Origin: Nevskiaceae bacterium
GTDB taxonomy: Bacteria > Pseudomonadota > Gammaproteobacteria > Nevskiales > Nevskiaceae
Assembly (NCBI GenBank): GCA_004297005.1
Contig: SCVA01000044.1
Location: forward strand, 62,001-126,000
Length of the DNA: 64,000 nt
Reading direction: 5' to 3'
Shown here: piece after piece, positions 1 to 8,151 of the stretch
Layout of the letters: every line of letters starts with the position of its first letter
How positions within the stretch are numbered: the stretch's first letter is position 1
Notes under the pieces: model-generated
The model's database searches: none
Told to the model about the DNA's origin: nothing
What the model saw: only the letters and a program-made list of their open reading frames with translations
Made by a program: the position numbers and the translations under genes

Positions 1-618
1 GAACGTCTTTTCTGCATCGGCAAGAACTACGCAGAGCATGTCGCCGAGCTGGCCCACCTGGGCCATGCGCCCGACGGCGAGTGCGTGGTGTTCATGAAGC
101 CGTCCTCGGCCATCGTCCCCGAGGGCGAGCCCATCGTGCTGCCACGCGGCAAGGGCAGCATCCATCACGAAGCCGAACTGGTGGTGCTGCTCACCGGTGG
201 CGGCCGTGACATTCCGGTGGAGGAGGCGCTGGACTATGTCGCCGGCCTCACGCTCGGCCTGGACCTGACCCTGCGCGACCTGCAAACCCAGCTGAAGAAC
301 AAGGGCAAGCCCTGGGAGCTGGCCAAGGCCTTCGACGGCGCCGCGCCGCTGGGCGACTTCAAGCCCTATCTGGAGCAGGATCTCCAGGCGCTGGAGTTCA
401 GCCTGCACGTCAACGGCCAGTTGCGCCAGCACGGCCAGACCAAGGACATGCTTTACAGCGTCGCCCGACAGATTCACATCCTCTCGCAGACCTGGGCGCT
501 GCATCCGGGTGACGCCATCTACACCGGCACTCCGGCCGGCGTCGCCGCTCTGGAACCAGGCGATGAGGTGGTACTCGCCAGCCCGCAGATCGGCCGTTTT
601 AGCTGGCGTTGTGCCTGA
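1..618 (+). CDS. Fumarylacetoacetate hydrolase family protein (5' truncated)
   Basis: The frame is open from base 1 and starts inside the gene, so the N-terminus is missing. The first visible residues, RLFCIGKNYAEHVAEL, are the usual beginning of the FAH catalytic fold, so only a few codons are lost. Further motifs are the metal-binding EAELV segment, the GLTLGLDLT(L)RD-like stretch and the C-terminal IYTGTPAGV loop, all typical of FAHD1-like acylpyruvase, oxaloacetate decarboxylase or 2-hydroxyhepta-2,4-diene-dioate isomerase relatives. These enzymes act on 2-oxo acids in the cytoplasm with Mg2+. The exact substrate cannot be read from sequence. The first internal ATG (85) is not the true start, because the conserved fold begins upstream of it. 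Confidence 0.88.
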   Translation, partial: ERLFCIGKNYAEHVAELAHLGHAPDGECVVFMKPSSAIVPEGEPIVLPRGKGSIHHEAELVVLLTGGGRDIPVEEALDYVAGLTLGLDLTLRDLQTQLKNKGKPWELAKAFDGAAPLGDFKPYLEQDLQALEFSLHVNGQLRQHGQTKDMLYSVARQIHILSQTWALHPGDAIYTGTPAGVAALEPGDEVVLASPQIGRFSWRCA

Positions 619-801
619 GGCCGGTCAACCGAATTCGGCGTAGCCCGTTGGTAGGCCTGCTCGGGAACAAGAACATCCGTAAAACGCCCCGATACGAAAC
701 GACCGACCCAGGCGCTAGCGCCGGAGTCTTGGGAGTGCGCTTGGAGATCCAGAAGATACTGGAGGAGAAAATGGCCCCGGAGATCCCGGGGCTTATTTTT
801 T
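619..801 (+). ncRNA. Candidate structured sRNA or long structured 3' UTR
   Basis: About 155 bases separate the FAH-family stop codon from a strong intrinsic terminator, and this stretch is full of short inverted repeats. GGCCT/GGCC with GTTG/CAAC encloses 617-660, TCGGG/CCCGA encloses 661-692, there is a perfect 12-base palindrome at 711-722 (GGCGCTAGCGCC), and TCCAG/CTGGA lies at 748-763. Several GGAG motifs occur between 723 and 785. No convincing protein reading frame is present. It could be an independent sRNA, an RNA processed from the upstream transcript, or simply a structured tail. I recognise no known RNA family. Confidence 0.3.
774..801 (+). terminator. Intrinsic terminator
   Basis: Perfect 7-bp stem GCCCCGG (774-780) / CCGGGGC (786-792), five-base loop, followed by TTATTTTTT. 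It ends transcription of the FAH-family gene and/or the candidate RNA at 619-773, just ahead of the DUF455 gene. Confidence 0.85.
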
Positions 802-823
802 GTGGCTCACCTACAGTGCGCGC

Positions 824-1585
824 ATGAATTCCAGCCCTGCCCAGGCGACGCTCGCCGCCCTGCTTGAAACCGACCCCGATACCAAGTGCACCCTGGTCGC
901 CAGCCTGAGCCAGGCGGCCGCCACCGAGCTGGGTGGCCTGGCGGGAATTCCAGGCCGTCCGCTCCGGCCAACGCTGGTCAGTCCGCGCGAGGTGCCGGTG
1001 CGCGGGCTGGGCAGCCTCGAAGGCCGGGCCGCGCTCTGCCATGCGGTGGCGCACATCGAGTTCAACGCCATCAATCTCGCGCTCGACGCCTGCCTGCGCT
1101 TCGCCGGCTTGCCGCCGGACTACTACGCCGACTGGCTCAGCGTCGCCCAGGACGAGGCCAGGCACTTTCTGCTGATGCGCGGCCGCCTGCGCGAGCTGGG
1201 CTACGACTATGGCGATTTCAGCGCCCACAACGGGCTCTGGGAGGCCGCCGAGAAGACCGCGCACGACGTGCTGGTGCGCATGGCCTGCGTGCCGCGGGTG
1301 CTGGAGGCGCGCGGCCTCGACGTCACCCCGGGCATGATTCACCGGCTGCGCGAACTGCGGGATGCCGAGACCATCGCGGTGCTGGAAGTGATCCTCGCCG
1401 AGGAAGTGCGGCATGTGGAGATCGGCAGCCGCTGGTTCCGCTGGTGCTGCGCCCAGCGTGGCCTGGAGCCGGTCGCCACCTTCCGCCGCCTGCTGCAGGA
1501 GCAGGGCATCGTGCTGCGCCCGCCGCTCAACCGCGAGGCGCGGGCCCGCGCCGGCTTCGTGCCCGAGGAGCTGCCGGACTTCTAG
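824..1585 (+). CDS. DUF455 family ferritin-like protein
   Basis: 253 residues. Three helices carry spaced acidic and histidine residues: HIEFNAINLALD near residue 76, DEARHFLLMRGRL near residue 109, and EVILAEEVRHVEIG near residue 190. This is the E/EExxH pattern of di-iron ferritin-like four-helix bundles and matches the DUF455 family, whose reaction is not established. The ATG at 824 is preferred to a TTG in the same frame at 800, because 800 sits in the T-run of the preceding terminator. Transcription therefore probably starts close to the coding region. Confidence 0.85.
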   Translation: MNSSPAQATLAALLETDPDTKCTLVASLSQAAATELGGLAGIPGRPLRPTLVSPREVPVRGLGSLEGRAALCHAVAHIEFNAINLALDACLRFAGLPPDYYADWLSVAQDEARHFLLMRGRLRELGYDYGDFSAHNGLWEAAEKTAHDVLVRMACVPRVLEARGLDVTPGMIHRLRELRDAETIAVLEVILAEEVRHVEIGSRWFRWCCAQRGLEPVATFRRLLQEQGIVLRPPLNREARARAGFVPEELPDF

Positions 1586-1595
1586 GGAATTCGGC

Positions 1596-3065
1596 TCAGA
1601 CCTGACATTGGCCGCGCTGGAACTGCGGTTCCAACTGACTGGCCAGCGCCAGCAGTCGGCCTTCCTCACCATGCGGCGCGACGAACTGGGCGCCAATCGG
1701 CAGCCCAGCCTCGCTCAAGCCCATCGGCACACTCATCGACGGCGTGCCGGTGAGGTTGGAGAGCTGGGTGAACGGCGTCCAGCGCAGGTTCTCGCGCGCC
1801 ATGCGCTCCACCGCGCCGGTCTTCAGCAGCGCCTTGCCCAGGCCTAGGGCCAGGATCGGCTTCAGGCTGGCGCGCTGCCAGGCCGGAGTCGCCAGCTCGC
1901 CGATCTTCGGCGCCGGAAAAGCGGTGGCGGGAATCAGGTACAGGTCGTGGCGCTGGAAATAGGCGCCCAGCGCGCGTGCGTAGTCGTTCCAGCGCCAGCG
2001 CTCGGTGACGTAGTCGCCGGCGCTCAGGCCACGGCCCAGCAGCGCCAGGGCGCGGGTATCCAGCTCGAAGTCCTCGTCACGCGCGCCCAGGGCCTTGGCG
2101 GCGGCGACATTGGCGGCGGTCTGGCCGAAATACATGGTGATGAAGCTCTTGGCCAGCGCCAGGCCGTCGATCAGCGGCTCGGCTGCCTCGACGTGGTGGC
2201 CCAGCCCTTCCAGGGTCTTGGCGGTCTCGTGGATCACCCGCACCACGTCCGGATGCACGTCCTGCCCGATCGGTGAACGGGTGGAGAAGCCGATGCGTAG
2301 CCGCCCCGGTTCACGCCGCGCCAGCTCCGCGAACGGCAGCGACGGCGGCGGGATGCGGAAGGGATCGCCCACCATCGGCCCGCTCAGCAGGTCGAGCATG
2401 GCGGCGGAATCGCGCACGCTGCGGCTCAGCACATGCTCGCTGGAGGCGCCGTCCCAGAACTCCCCGAACGCCGGCCCGCAGGGATTGCGCCCGCGCGAGG
2501 GGCGCAGGCCGAACAGGCCGGTGTAGGCGGCCGGGATGCGGATGCTGCCGCCGCCGTCGCTGGCGCCGGCCATCGGCACCACGCCGGCCGCCACCACCGC
2601 CGCCGCGCCACCCGAGGAGCCGCCGGGGCTGTGCGCCGGATTGATCGGGTTGCGGGTGGGCGCGAAGCCTTCCGGCTCGGTATAGCCCTTGAGCGCGAAC
2701 TCCGGCGTCGCGGTCTTGCCGAAGATCACCAGGCCGGCGCGGCGCACCCGCTGCACGTACTCGCTGTCCTGCGCCACCGGCCTGGTGATCAGAAAGCGGT
2801 TGCCGGCGCCGGTGGGCAGGCCGGCGATGTCCTGCGCGATGTCCTTGACCAGGAAGGGCACGCCGGCGAACGGCCCGATCAGCGGCCCACCGGCGGCCGA
2901 GCGGCCGGCGGCGTCCAGGCGCTGGTGGATGGCATGCAGCGTCGGCTCGGTGGCCTCGGCGCGGGCGATGGCGGCGTCCAGCAACTCACCGGGGCTGACC
3001 TCCCGCTTGCGCACCAGCTCGGCAAGGCCCAGGGCGTCGTACTGCGCGTATTCCTTCATGGTCAC
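1596..3065 (-). CDS. Amidase (amidase signature family)
   Basis: 489 residues, usual family length. The Ser-cisSer-Lys catalytic triad is visible: Lys74 in FLVKDIAQD, cis-Ser150 in the GGSSGG motif and nucleophile Ser174 in the DGGGSIRIPA motif. The 24-residue spacing between the two serines is as in fatty-acid amide hydrolase. It hydrolyses a carboxamide to acid plus ammonia or amine. No GatB or GatC gene adjoins, so it is more likely a stand-alone amidase than the GatA subunit of Glu-tRNA amidotransferase. No signal peptide is seen. It converges on the DUF455 gene with only 10 bases between the stops. Confidence 0.9.
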   Translation of the reverse strand: MTMKEYAQYDALGLAELVRKREVSPGELLDAAIARAEATEPTLHAIHQRLDAAGRSAAGGPLIGPFAGVPFLVKDIAQDIAGLPTGAGNRFLITRPVAQDSEYVQRVRRAGLVIFGKTATPEFALKGYTEPEGFAPTRNPINPAHSPGGSSGGAAAVVAAGVVPMAGASDGGGSIRIPAAYTGLFGLRPSRGRNPCGPAFGEFWDGASSEHVLSRSVRDSAAMLDLLSGPMVGDPFRIPPPSLPFAELARREPGRLRIGFSTRSPIGQDVHPDVVRVIHETAKTLEGLGHHVEAAEPLIDGLALAKSFITMYFGQTAANVAAAKALGARDEDFELDTRALALLGRGLSAGDYVTERWRWNDYARALGAYFQRHDLYLIPATAFPAPKIGELATPAWQRASLKPILALGLGKALLKTGAVERMARENLRWTPFTQLSNLTGTPSMSVPMGLSEAGLPIGAQFVAPHGEEGRLLALASQLEPQFQRGQCQV

Positions 3066-3141
3066 GGCTCGGCAAGCTGAAGAATTTGGAACTTGCCACT
3101 AGAGTAACCAGCAAAGCCGCAGTGCAGGGAGGAGAACACCC

Positions 3142-3909
3142 ATGAGCACGCAGACCATCGTCACCGGCAGCGGCATTCCCGCCACCGCGCCCGCCTGGGC
3201 GGCGGGCATGCGCCGACTCACCAACTATCTGGTCCACGACTGCGGTGGCGGCCCGCGGCCCTGGAAGTTCGCCTGGGTGATCAACTTCCAGAAGGCCGGC
3301 ACCTTCGTCTTTCTCGGCCTGCTGATGTGGTTCTATGCCGACAAGACCCCGGCCGCGACCAGCCCCGCCGCCTGGATCTACCTGGCCCTGCATGGCAGCT
3401 ACGGCCTGGTGTGGATCCTCAAGGATCTCGCCTTCCCCGACCCCAACTGGCAGAGCCGCATCACCATCCTCGGCGGCGTCAACGCCATGCTGGCGGTGCT
3501 GGGGCAGTACTGGGTATTCGGCTGGCTCCTGATCTCCGGCACCGCGCAGCCGAATTACCCGCTGGCGGAGCCGCAGTGGTTCGCGCTCTGCATCAGCCTC
3601 TGCATCCTCGGCTGCGTGATCATGATCGCCGCCGATGCCCAGAAATACTTCACCCTGCGTCTGCGGCGTGGCCTGATTACCGACGGCATGCACCGCTATG
3701 TGCGCCACCCCAACTACCTGGGCGAGATGATGATCTACGGCGGCCTCGCCCTGATGGTCTGGCACTGGTACCCAGTGCTGGTGCTGGCCTGGGTGTGGCT
3801 GGGCCTGTTCGCAGTGAACATGCGCCTCAAGGAAGCCAGCATGAGCCGCTACCCGGAATGGGCGGCGTACAGAAAGCGGAGCTGGTGGCTGCTACCCTTC
3901 GTGTTCTGA
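3142..3909 (+). CDS. Integral membrane methyltransferase (ICMT / phospholipid methyltransferase-like)
   Basis: 255 residues with about five or six hydrophobic segments, for example residues 48-64, 70-85, 107-125 and 145-165. The C-terminal half holds MHRYVRHPNYLGEMMIYGG, the RHPxYxG signature of SAM-dependent isoprenylcysteine carboxyl methyltransferase / PEMT / DUF1295-like membrane enzymes, followed by a hydrophobic hairpin and a MSRYPEW-type tail. The substrate is unknown and could be a lipid, amine or thiol. A good ribosome site (GGGAGGAGA) precedes the ATG. Its last 52 bases overlap the downstream acetyltransferase. Confidence 0.75.
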   Translation: MSTQTIVTGSGIPATAPAWAAGMRRLTNYLVHDCGGGPRPWKFAWVINFQKAGTFVFLGLLMWFYADKTPAATSPAAWIYLALHGSYGLVWILKDLAFPDPNWQSRITILGGVNAMLAVLGQYWVFGWLLISGTAQPNYPLAEPQWFALCISLCILGCVIMIAADAQKYFTLRLRRGLITDGMHRYVRHPNYLGEMMIYGGLALMVWHWYPVLVLAWVWLGLFAVNMRLKEASMSRYPEWAAYRKRSWWLLPFVF

Positions 3910-4433
3910 ACCAACGCCCCGCCATCGCCGAAACCCCGCGCCTGCGCCTGCGCCAACTGCGCCTCGACGACGCGGCCTTCATCCTGCGTCTGGTCAACGA
4001 ACCGAGCTGGCTGCGCTACATCGGCGACAAACAGGTGCGCTCCCTGGACGATGCCCGCGCCTATCTCAGCAACGGCCCGCTGGCGATGTATGCCCGCGAG
4101 GGTTTCGGACTCTGGCTGCTGGAGCGCCTGGAAGATGGCCTGCCCCTCGGGATGTGCGGCCTGATCAAGCGCGACAGCCTGCCCGACCCGGACTTGGGCT
4201 TTGCCCTGCTGCCGGAGTACGAGGGCCAGGGCTATGCCCGCGAGGCGGCGGAGGCGACGCTGGCGCAGGCGCGCGGCCGCTACCGGCTGGCCAGGGTGCT
4301 GGCGATCACCTCGCTGGAAAACCCGCGCTCCATCGGCCTGCTGCAACGCCTGGGCTTCGCCTACCTGCGTCAGCTCGAACTGGGCACGGCCACCGCGCCC
4401 AATCCGGTGCGGCTGTTCTGCCGGGAGTTCTAG
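3858..4433 (+). CDS. GNAT family N-acetyltransferase
   Basis: About 192 residues if read from the ATG at 3858. GTG 3885 is an alternative and would shorten the overlap with the upstream gene. The fold shows the N-terminal ETPRLRLRQLRLDDAAFI start typical of RimJ/RimL-like enzymes, a GFGLWLLE strand, the acetyl-CoA loop segment PEYEGQGYAREAAEA (QGxGxA/G variant), and ENPRSIGLLQRLGF near the C-terminus. It transfers acetyl from acetyl-CoA to an amine, possibly a protein N-terminus. The start lies inside the preceding methyltransferase gene in another frame, which suggests translational coupling. Confidence 0.82.
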   Translation: MGGVQKAELVAATLRVLNQRPAIAETPRLRLRQLRLDDAAFILRLVNEPSWLRYIGDKQVRSLDDARAYLSNGPLAMYAREGFGLWLLERLEDGLPLGMCGLIKRDSLPDPDLGFALLPEYEGQGYAREAAEATLAQARGRYRLARVLAITSLENPRSIGLLQRLGFAYLRQLELGTATAPNPVRLFCREF

Positions 4434-4472
4434 CCTCGGCATCCGGGGCGACAACACCCCGGACGCCGAGGC
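4433..4472. terminator. Bidirectional terminator-like hairpin between convergent genes
   Basis: A 16-base inverted repeat with one mismatch, 4433-4448 against 4457-4472, with an 8-base loop. It starts at the last base of the acetyltransferase stop codon and lies just before the stop of the convergent GMC oxidoreductase gene. No T-run follows on either strand, so termination efficiency is uncertain. Confidence 0.6.
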
Positions 4473-4478
4473 GAACCA

Positions 4479-6083
4479 TCAGGCGGCGGCGGGCTTCAAC
4501 CGCTGCGCAAGCCGCGTGGCATTGCGCGCCGCCAGGGCGTAGATCGACAACTGCGGATTGGCGCCGATGCTGGTCGGGAACAGCGAGCCGTCGATGATCG
4601 AGAGGTTGCGCAACTGGTGGTGGCTGCCTTCGCTGTTGACCACCGCCTGCTTGGCGTCCTCGCCCATCGCGCAGCCACCCATGATGTGGGCGGTGCCGAG
4701 CGCGAGCTTGAACTTCTTGTAGGCGAGGTTCTCGATCTGGCTCTTGGCCTCGCTCCAGCTCGGGCTCCAACTGGCGTCGAGATGCGCGGCCATCACCTGG
4801 CTGGCGCCACCGGCGAACTGCGCCTCGGCCATCCGCAGCAGCGCGTTCTTGAAACCACGGAACAGGTAGTCGCTGACCTCGTAGTCGAGCACCGGATTGC
4901 CGGCCTCGTCGATCCGCACCTCGCCACCCGGGCTGTCTTCGTGGAAGCCGTCGCGCATCAGCGCCAGCATGACGTTGAACTGCGGCATCTGCGCGATGTT
5001 CTGGCTCAGCTCCTGGCCACTGCGGCCGAACAGCGCGGCGATCAGCGCCGGGTAGACCGGCGGCACTTCCATCTTGAAGCCGGGTGCGAAGTCGAACTGG
5101 CCGCTCCACTGGAAATGGTCGCTGGCCACCGACTGCGGCGCGCCGTACCAGCCATCGACGCGCTCCGGCATCAGGGCGTAGGTGAACACCACCGGATGGA
5201 TGCAGGTGCGCTTGCCGACGCGGCCGTGCGGGTCGGGCGCGCCGGAGCGCAGCAGCAGCGCCGGATTGTTGATGGCGCCGCCGGCCAGCACCACATGCTT
5301 GGCACGCACGCTCACGCTCACCCCGCTGGGCTGGTTGCAGGCGGCGTCGAGCGCCACCGCTTCCAGGCCCGTCACCTGGTCGCCGGTGATCTGGAGTTTG
5401 CGCACGCTCAGGTGGTGCACCAGGGTCGCGCCCTTGGCGAGCGCGGCGGGGATGGTCGCCACCAGCATCGACTGCTTGGCGTTGACCGGGCAGCCGAAGC
5501 CGCAGTAGCCGGAGTTCCAGCAGCCGCGGACGTTGCGCGGGATCACATGCCACTCCCAGCCCAGCTTCTCGCAGCCCTTCTGCAACACCGCGTTGTTGGC
5601 ATTCGGCGGCACGCCCCAGGGCGCGATGCCGAGACGCTCGCTGCGCTCGTCGAACCAGGGCTTGGCCTCGTCCACGCTCCAACCCTTGACGCCATGCGCC
5701 TCGGCCCAGTGCTTGAGGGTTTCCGGCGGGGTGCGGAAGCTGGACGTCCAGTTGACGGTGGTGGTGCCGCCCACCGAGCGGCCCTGCAAGACCGTGATGG
5801 CGCCGTCGGAGGTCGTGCGTCCGCTGCCCTCCTGGTACAGCTCGGCGTAGGCGCGCGCCTCGTTCATGTCCTTGAAGCTGGCCGAGGTCTTGAGCGGACC
5901 TTCCTCGATCAGCAGCACCTTGAAGCCGGCGTTGGCGAGAATCTCGGCGCTAGTACCGCCGCCGGCACCGGTGCCGACGATGACGATGTCGGCCTCCAGC
6001 GTGGTCGGCGCGGTGAAAGTGGAGGCGTCGCGCACGTCCCAGCCGGAAGCGATGCCGTCGGTATAGATGTCGTTGATGGCCAC
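4479..6083 (-). CDS. GMC family FAD oxidoreductase
   Basis: 534 residues. An N-terminal FAD-binding motif, ADIVIVGTGAGGGTSAE, gives GxGxxG at residues 37-42. The GMC ring around VLQGRSVGGTTTVNW is present, and the C-terminal HIMGGCAMG and GANPQLSIYALAARNATRLA are the catalytic His and flavin-contact regions. Members oxidise alcohols, sugars or sterols. The GTG at 6083 is chosen because GAAAGGA sits eight bases before it and the protein then begins shortly before the flavin domain; the frame is open further upstream (to 6242) inside the Tat gene. It follows the Tat lipoprotein gene in the same direction after 11 bases, so the pair is probably a dehydrogenase plus accessory subunit. Confidence 0.88.
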   Translation of the reverse strand: MAINDIYTDGIASGWDVRDASTFTAPTTLEADIVIVGTGAGGGTSAEILANAGFKVLLIEEGPLKTSASFKDMNEARAYAELYQEGSGRTTSDGAITVLQGRSVGGTTTVNWTSSFRTPPETLKHWAEAHGVKGWSVDEAKPWFDERSERLGIAPWGVPPNANNAVLQKGCEKLGWEWHVIPRNVRGCWNSGYCGFGCPVNAKQSMLVATIPAALAKGATLVHHLSVRKLQITGDQVTGLEAVALDAACNQPSGVSVSVRAKHVVLAGGAINNPALLLRSGAPDPHGRVGKRTCIHPVVFTYALMPERVDGWYGAPQSVASDHFQWSGQFDFAPGFKMEVPPVYPALIAALFGRSGQELSQNIAQMPQFNVMLALMRDGFHEDSPGGEVRIDEAGNPVLDYEVSDYLFRGFKNALLRMAEAQFAGGASQVMAAHLDASWSPSWSEAKSQIENLAYKKFKLALGTAHIMGGCAMGEDAKQAVVNSEGSHHQLRNLSIIDGSLFPTSIGANPQLSIYALAARNATRLAQRLKPAAA

Positions 6084-6094
6084 GGGGCGTCCTT

Positions 6095-6661
6095 TCAGGA
6101 ATTCAGTGCGGAATACATCGGCGCCCAGGGGCCGGGATAGCCAACCGTTTTCAGACCCTCCGGCAGCGCGATCCAGTTGCCGACCACCAGCTTGCTGAGC
6201 GCCCGGTAGCCACCGTTGAACAGACCGATGGAGCTGTTGCACCAGCGCTTGAGGAAGGCCTCGATCTGCGCCGGCTCGGCCTCGGCCCAGGGCTTGGAGA
6301 CGCCGGCGGCGAGGCGCCGGGTCAGGCCGGTGTTGAGCAGGTCGAACAGCTGGTAGAGCATCTTCTGGGTCGGCGCCTGCAGGCGCGCGCCGGTGCCGTC
6401 GATGGCCTTGAGCAACTGCTGCAGATGCTCGGCGCGCCCCGCCTGCGGCAGGCTGTCGGCCAGCACCACCGGCGCGATGGCGGTGAACAGCGCGGCGTCA
6501 CCGGCCCGCAGAAAGGCGTAGCCGGCGGCCGGCGCCTCGTGCTTGGCGCAGCCGGCAAGACCGGCGGTGAAGGCACCAGCGCCGAGCAAGGCGGCACTGC
6601 CGGCGGACAATTTCAGGAAGTCACGGCGGCCGAACGCGGTCGGCCCTGCTGCTGGGGTCAT
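6095..6661 (-). CDS. Tat-exported lipoprotein, putative accessory subunit of the GMC oxidoreductase
   Basis: 188 residues. The N-terminus carries a twin-arginine signal GRRDFLKLSAG (Arg12-Arg13), a hydrophobic segment, and a lipobox LAGC with Cys38, so it should be exported folded and lipidated. The remaining part is helical without an obvious catalytic motif. The arrangement resembles the small gluconate-2-dehydrogenase subunit-3 family encoded next to GMC flavoproteins. In that model this subunit would carry the flavoprotein through the Tat system. A GAGGAG ribosome site precedes the ATG. The role is inferred from context and signal type. Confidence 0.75.
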   Translation of the reverse strand: MTPAAGPTAFGRRDFLKLSAGSAALLGAGAFTAGLAGCAKHEAPAAGYAFLRAGDAALFTAIAPVVLADSLPQAGRAEHLQQLLKAIDGTGARLQAPTQKMLYQLFDLLNTGLTRRLAAGVSKPWAEAEPAQIEAFLKRWCNSSIGLFNGGYRALSKLVVGNWIALPEGLKTVGYPGPWAPMYSALNS

Positions 6662-6702
6662 GAGGTCTCCTCAACCTGGCATGCTGTTTTTTGAGCAGCG
6701 CC

Positions 6703-6731
6703 TTTGTAAGCGGAATTGAACGACTGATCAA
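6703..6731 (-). promoter_or_regulatory. Putative sigma70 promoter for the Tat lipoprotein-GMC pair
   Basis: On the minus strand, TTGATC (6731-6726) and TACAAA (6708-6703) are separated by exactly 17 bases, about 40 bases upstream of the Tat lipoprotein start. The remaining bases up to the crotonase stop at 6850 show no other feature. Confidence 0.45.
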
Positions 6732-6849
6732 CTGCGCCCGAAACGTCAGTCGGGTGCGCAGGCTGGGCTCGGTGTCGGTGGCCGCTCGCCACCACCCTGC
6801 CCCGACCACGCGCGCGGGTTCAGCCAGCGCGCGAATCGCGCCGACCGCG

Positions 6850-7638
6850 CTAACGGCCGACAAACACTGGCGGCCGGCGCTCGCTGAAGGCGCGCACCGC
6901 CTCCTTGGAATCCTCGCTCTGCATGATCGGCACCAGCTCCGGCAGCATCGCCGCCAGCCCGGCGAGATCGCCCTGGCTGCGCGCCAGCCGCGCCAGCCGC
7001 AGGCTGGCCTGCACGCCCAGAGGCGCCTGGCGGGCAATGATCTCGGCCTGGGCGATGGCGCGCTCCAGCACCTGTTCGGCGGGGGCCAGTTCCTGCACCA
7101 GGCCGATGCGATAGGCCTCCTCGCCAGAAAATTCCTGGCCGCCGAGCAGGATCTTCATCGCATGGCCCCAGCCCACCTCGCGCGCCAGCCGCACGGTGGC
7201 GCCACCGCAGGCGTAGAAGCCGCGCTGCACTTCCAGCTGGCCGAAGCGCGCATCCGGCGCGGCGATGCGCACGTCGGCCGCCAGCATCAGCTCCACCGCC
7301 ACCGTGAAGCTCACCCCGCGCGCCGCCACCACCACCGGCTTGCGACAGCGCCGCGACTCGTCAATGCCAAAGGGCTCGATGCCGCCTTCGGGCACGATAG
7401 GCCACTGGCCACCGGCGAAGATCGGCGCCCACTGCGGCAGGTCGAGGCCGGCGGTGAAGTGCTCGCCGTGGCCGAACAGCACGCCGCAGCGCAGCTCCGG
7501 ATCGCGGTCCAGTTCGGCGTAGGCGAGGCACAGCGCCTTGTAGAGATCGACATCCATGGCGTTGCGCTTGGCGGGGCGGTTGAAGCCCATCAGCAACAGA
7601 TGGCCCTGACGTTCGACAGTGAGCTTGGTTTCGTTCAT
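6850..7638 (-). CDS. Enoyl-CoA hydratase/isomerase (crotonase) family protein
   Basis: 262 residues, standard crotonase length. It shows the N-terminal NRPAKRNAMD segment, the first oxyanion-hole region HFTAGLDLPQW and the second around VQRGFYACGGATVRL. The typical catalytic glutamate pair of hydratases is not obvious: the position after FGQLEVQRGF reads YACGGATV. The reaction may therefore be isomerisation, hydrolysis or a hydratase variant. It acts on an acyl-CoA in the cytoplasm. It is followed on the same strand by the Tat/GMC pair after a gap of 188 bases. Confidence 0.85.
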   Translation of the reverse strand: MNETKLTVERQGHLLLMGFNRPAKRNAMDVDLYKALCLAYAELDRDPELRCGVLFGHGEHFTAGLDLPQWAPIFAGGQWPIVPEGGIEPFGIDESRRCRKPVVVAARGVSFTVAVELMLAADVRIAAPDARFGQLEVQRGFYACGGATVRLAREVGWGHAMKILLGGQEFSGEEAYRIGLVQELAPAEQVLERAIAQAEIIARQAPLGVQASLRLARLARSQGDLAGLAAMLPELVPIMQSEDSKEAVRAFSERRPPVFVGR

Positions 7639-7668
7639 GGACTGGTGACTCCGTAGCGAAATGAGGTT

Positions 7669-8151
7669 TCAGACCAGCGCGGCCTCGTCGGCCACGCGGT
7701 GCAGCAGAAAGGGCAAGGCCAGGCCCCGCAGACCAGGACGGTCGATGGTCATCAGGCCAAGCAGGCAATCAGAGCGCAGTTGACGGAACTCGTCGGCGAC
7801 GCCGCGCAGCAGCAGCGGCGCATCGGCCGGGTACTCCGAGGCCAGCACCGGCCTGCCGTCCAGGCGCGAGGCGCGCACCTGCTGCCGCATCGGCACCAGC
7901 CCCCGCACCCGTCCGCCGCGCAACACCAGATTGAGCCCCTGCCCTTCGGCATCGAAGCGCTTGCCGCGCCAGCCATAGAGGGGCGACAAGCGCATGCCCA
8001 GTGGCGCCAGCCTACGCAGCCAGCCCGGGCCGACGAACTCCGCGCGCCAGCACCCGGCCAGGGCGGCCGGCGGCGGCAGGCGCGCGAACAGCGCCTGCGC
8101 GCTGCGGATGCCGGACAGGGCCGGCTCGGCATTGGCGTCCAGCTTGGTCAT
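7669..8151 (-). CDS. DUF4334 / GxWxxxG-like protein
   Basis: 160 residues. The N-terminal part has LAGCWRAEFVG, resembling the GxWxxxG motif. The middle has YGWRGKRFDAEGQGLNLVL, and the C-terminal half has DEFRQLRSDCLLGLMTIDR and FLLHR, which resemble the DUF4334 pattern D-hFR-vD-D-vLGlMd and FyLeR. No enzymatic function is established for that family. It lies 30 bases upstream of the crotonase gene in the same direction, so the two are likely co-transcribed and it may belong to fatty-acid or CoA-thioester metabolism. The assignment rests on remembered motif patterns and is moderate. Confidence 0.55.
   Translation of the reverse strand: MTKLDANAEPALSGIRSAQALFARLPPPAALAGCWRAEFVGPGWLRRLAPLGMRLSPLYGWRGKRFDAEGQGLNLVLRGGRVRGLVPMRQQVRASRLDGRPVLASEYPADAPLLLRGVADEFRQLRSDCLLGLMTIDRPGLRGLALPFLLHRVADEAALV

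Noticed and set aside
640..690. Similarity of GTTGGT and GCTCGG in this stretch to the E. coli 6S RNA
   Set aside because: Only two short blocks match, and the flanking strands needed for the 6S fold lie in coding sequence or do not pair.
609..827. 72-codon frame between the FAH-family gene and the DUF455 gene
   Set aside because: It runs through a strong terminator hairpin and T-run, has no ribosome site and resembles no protein.
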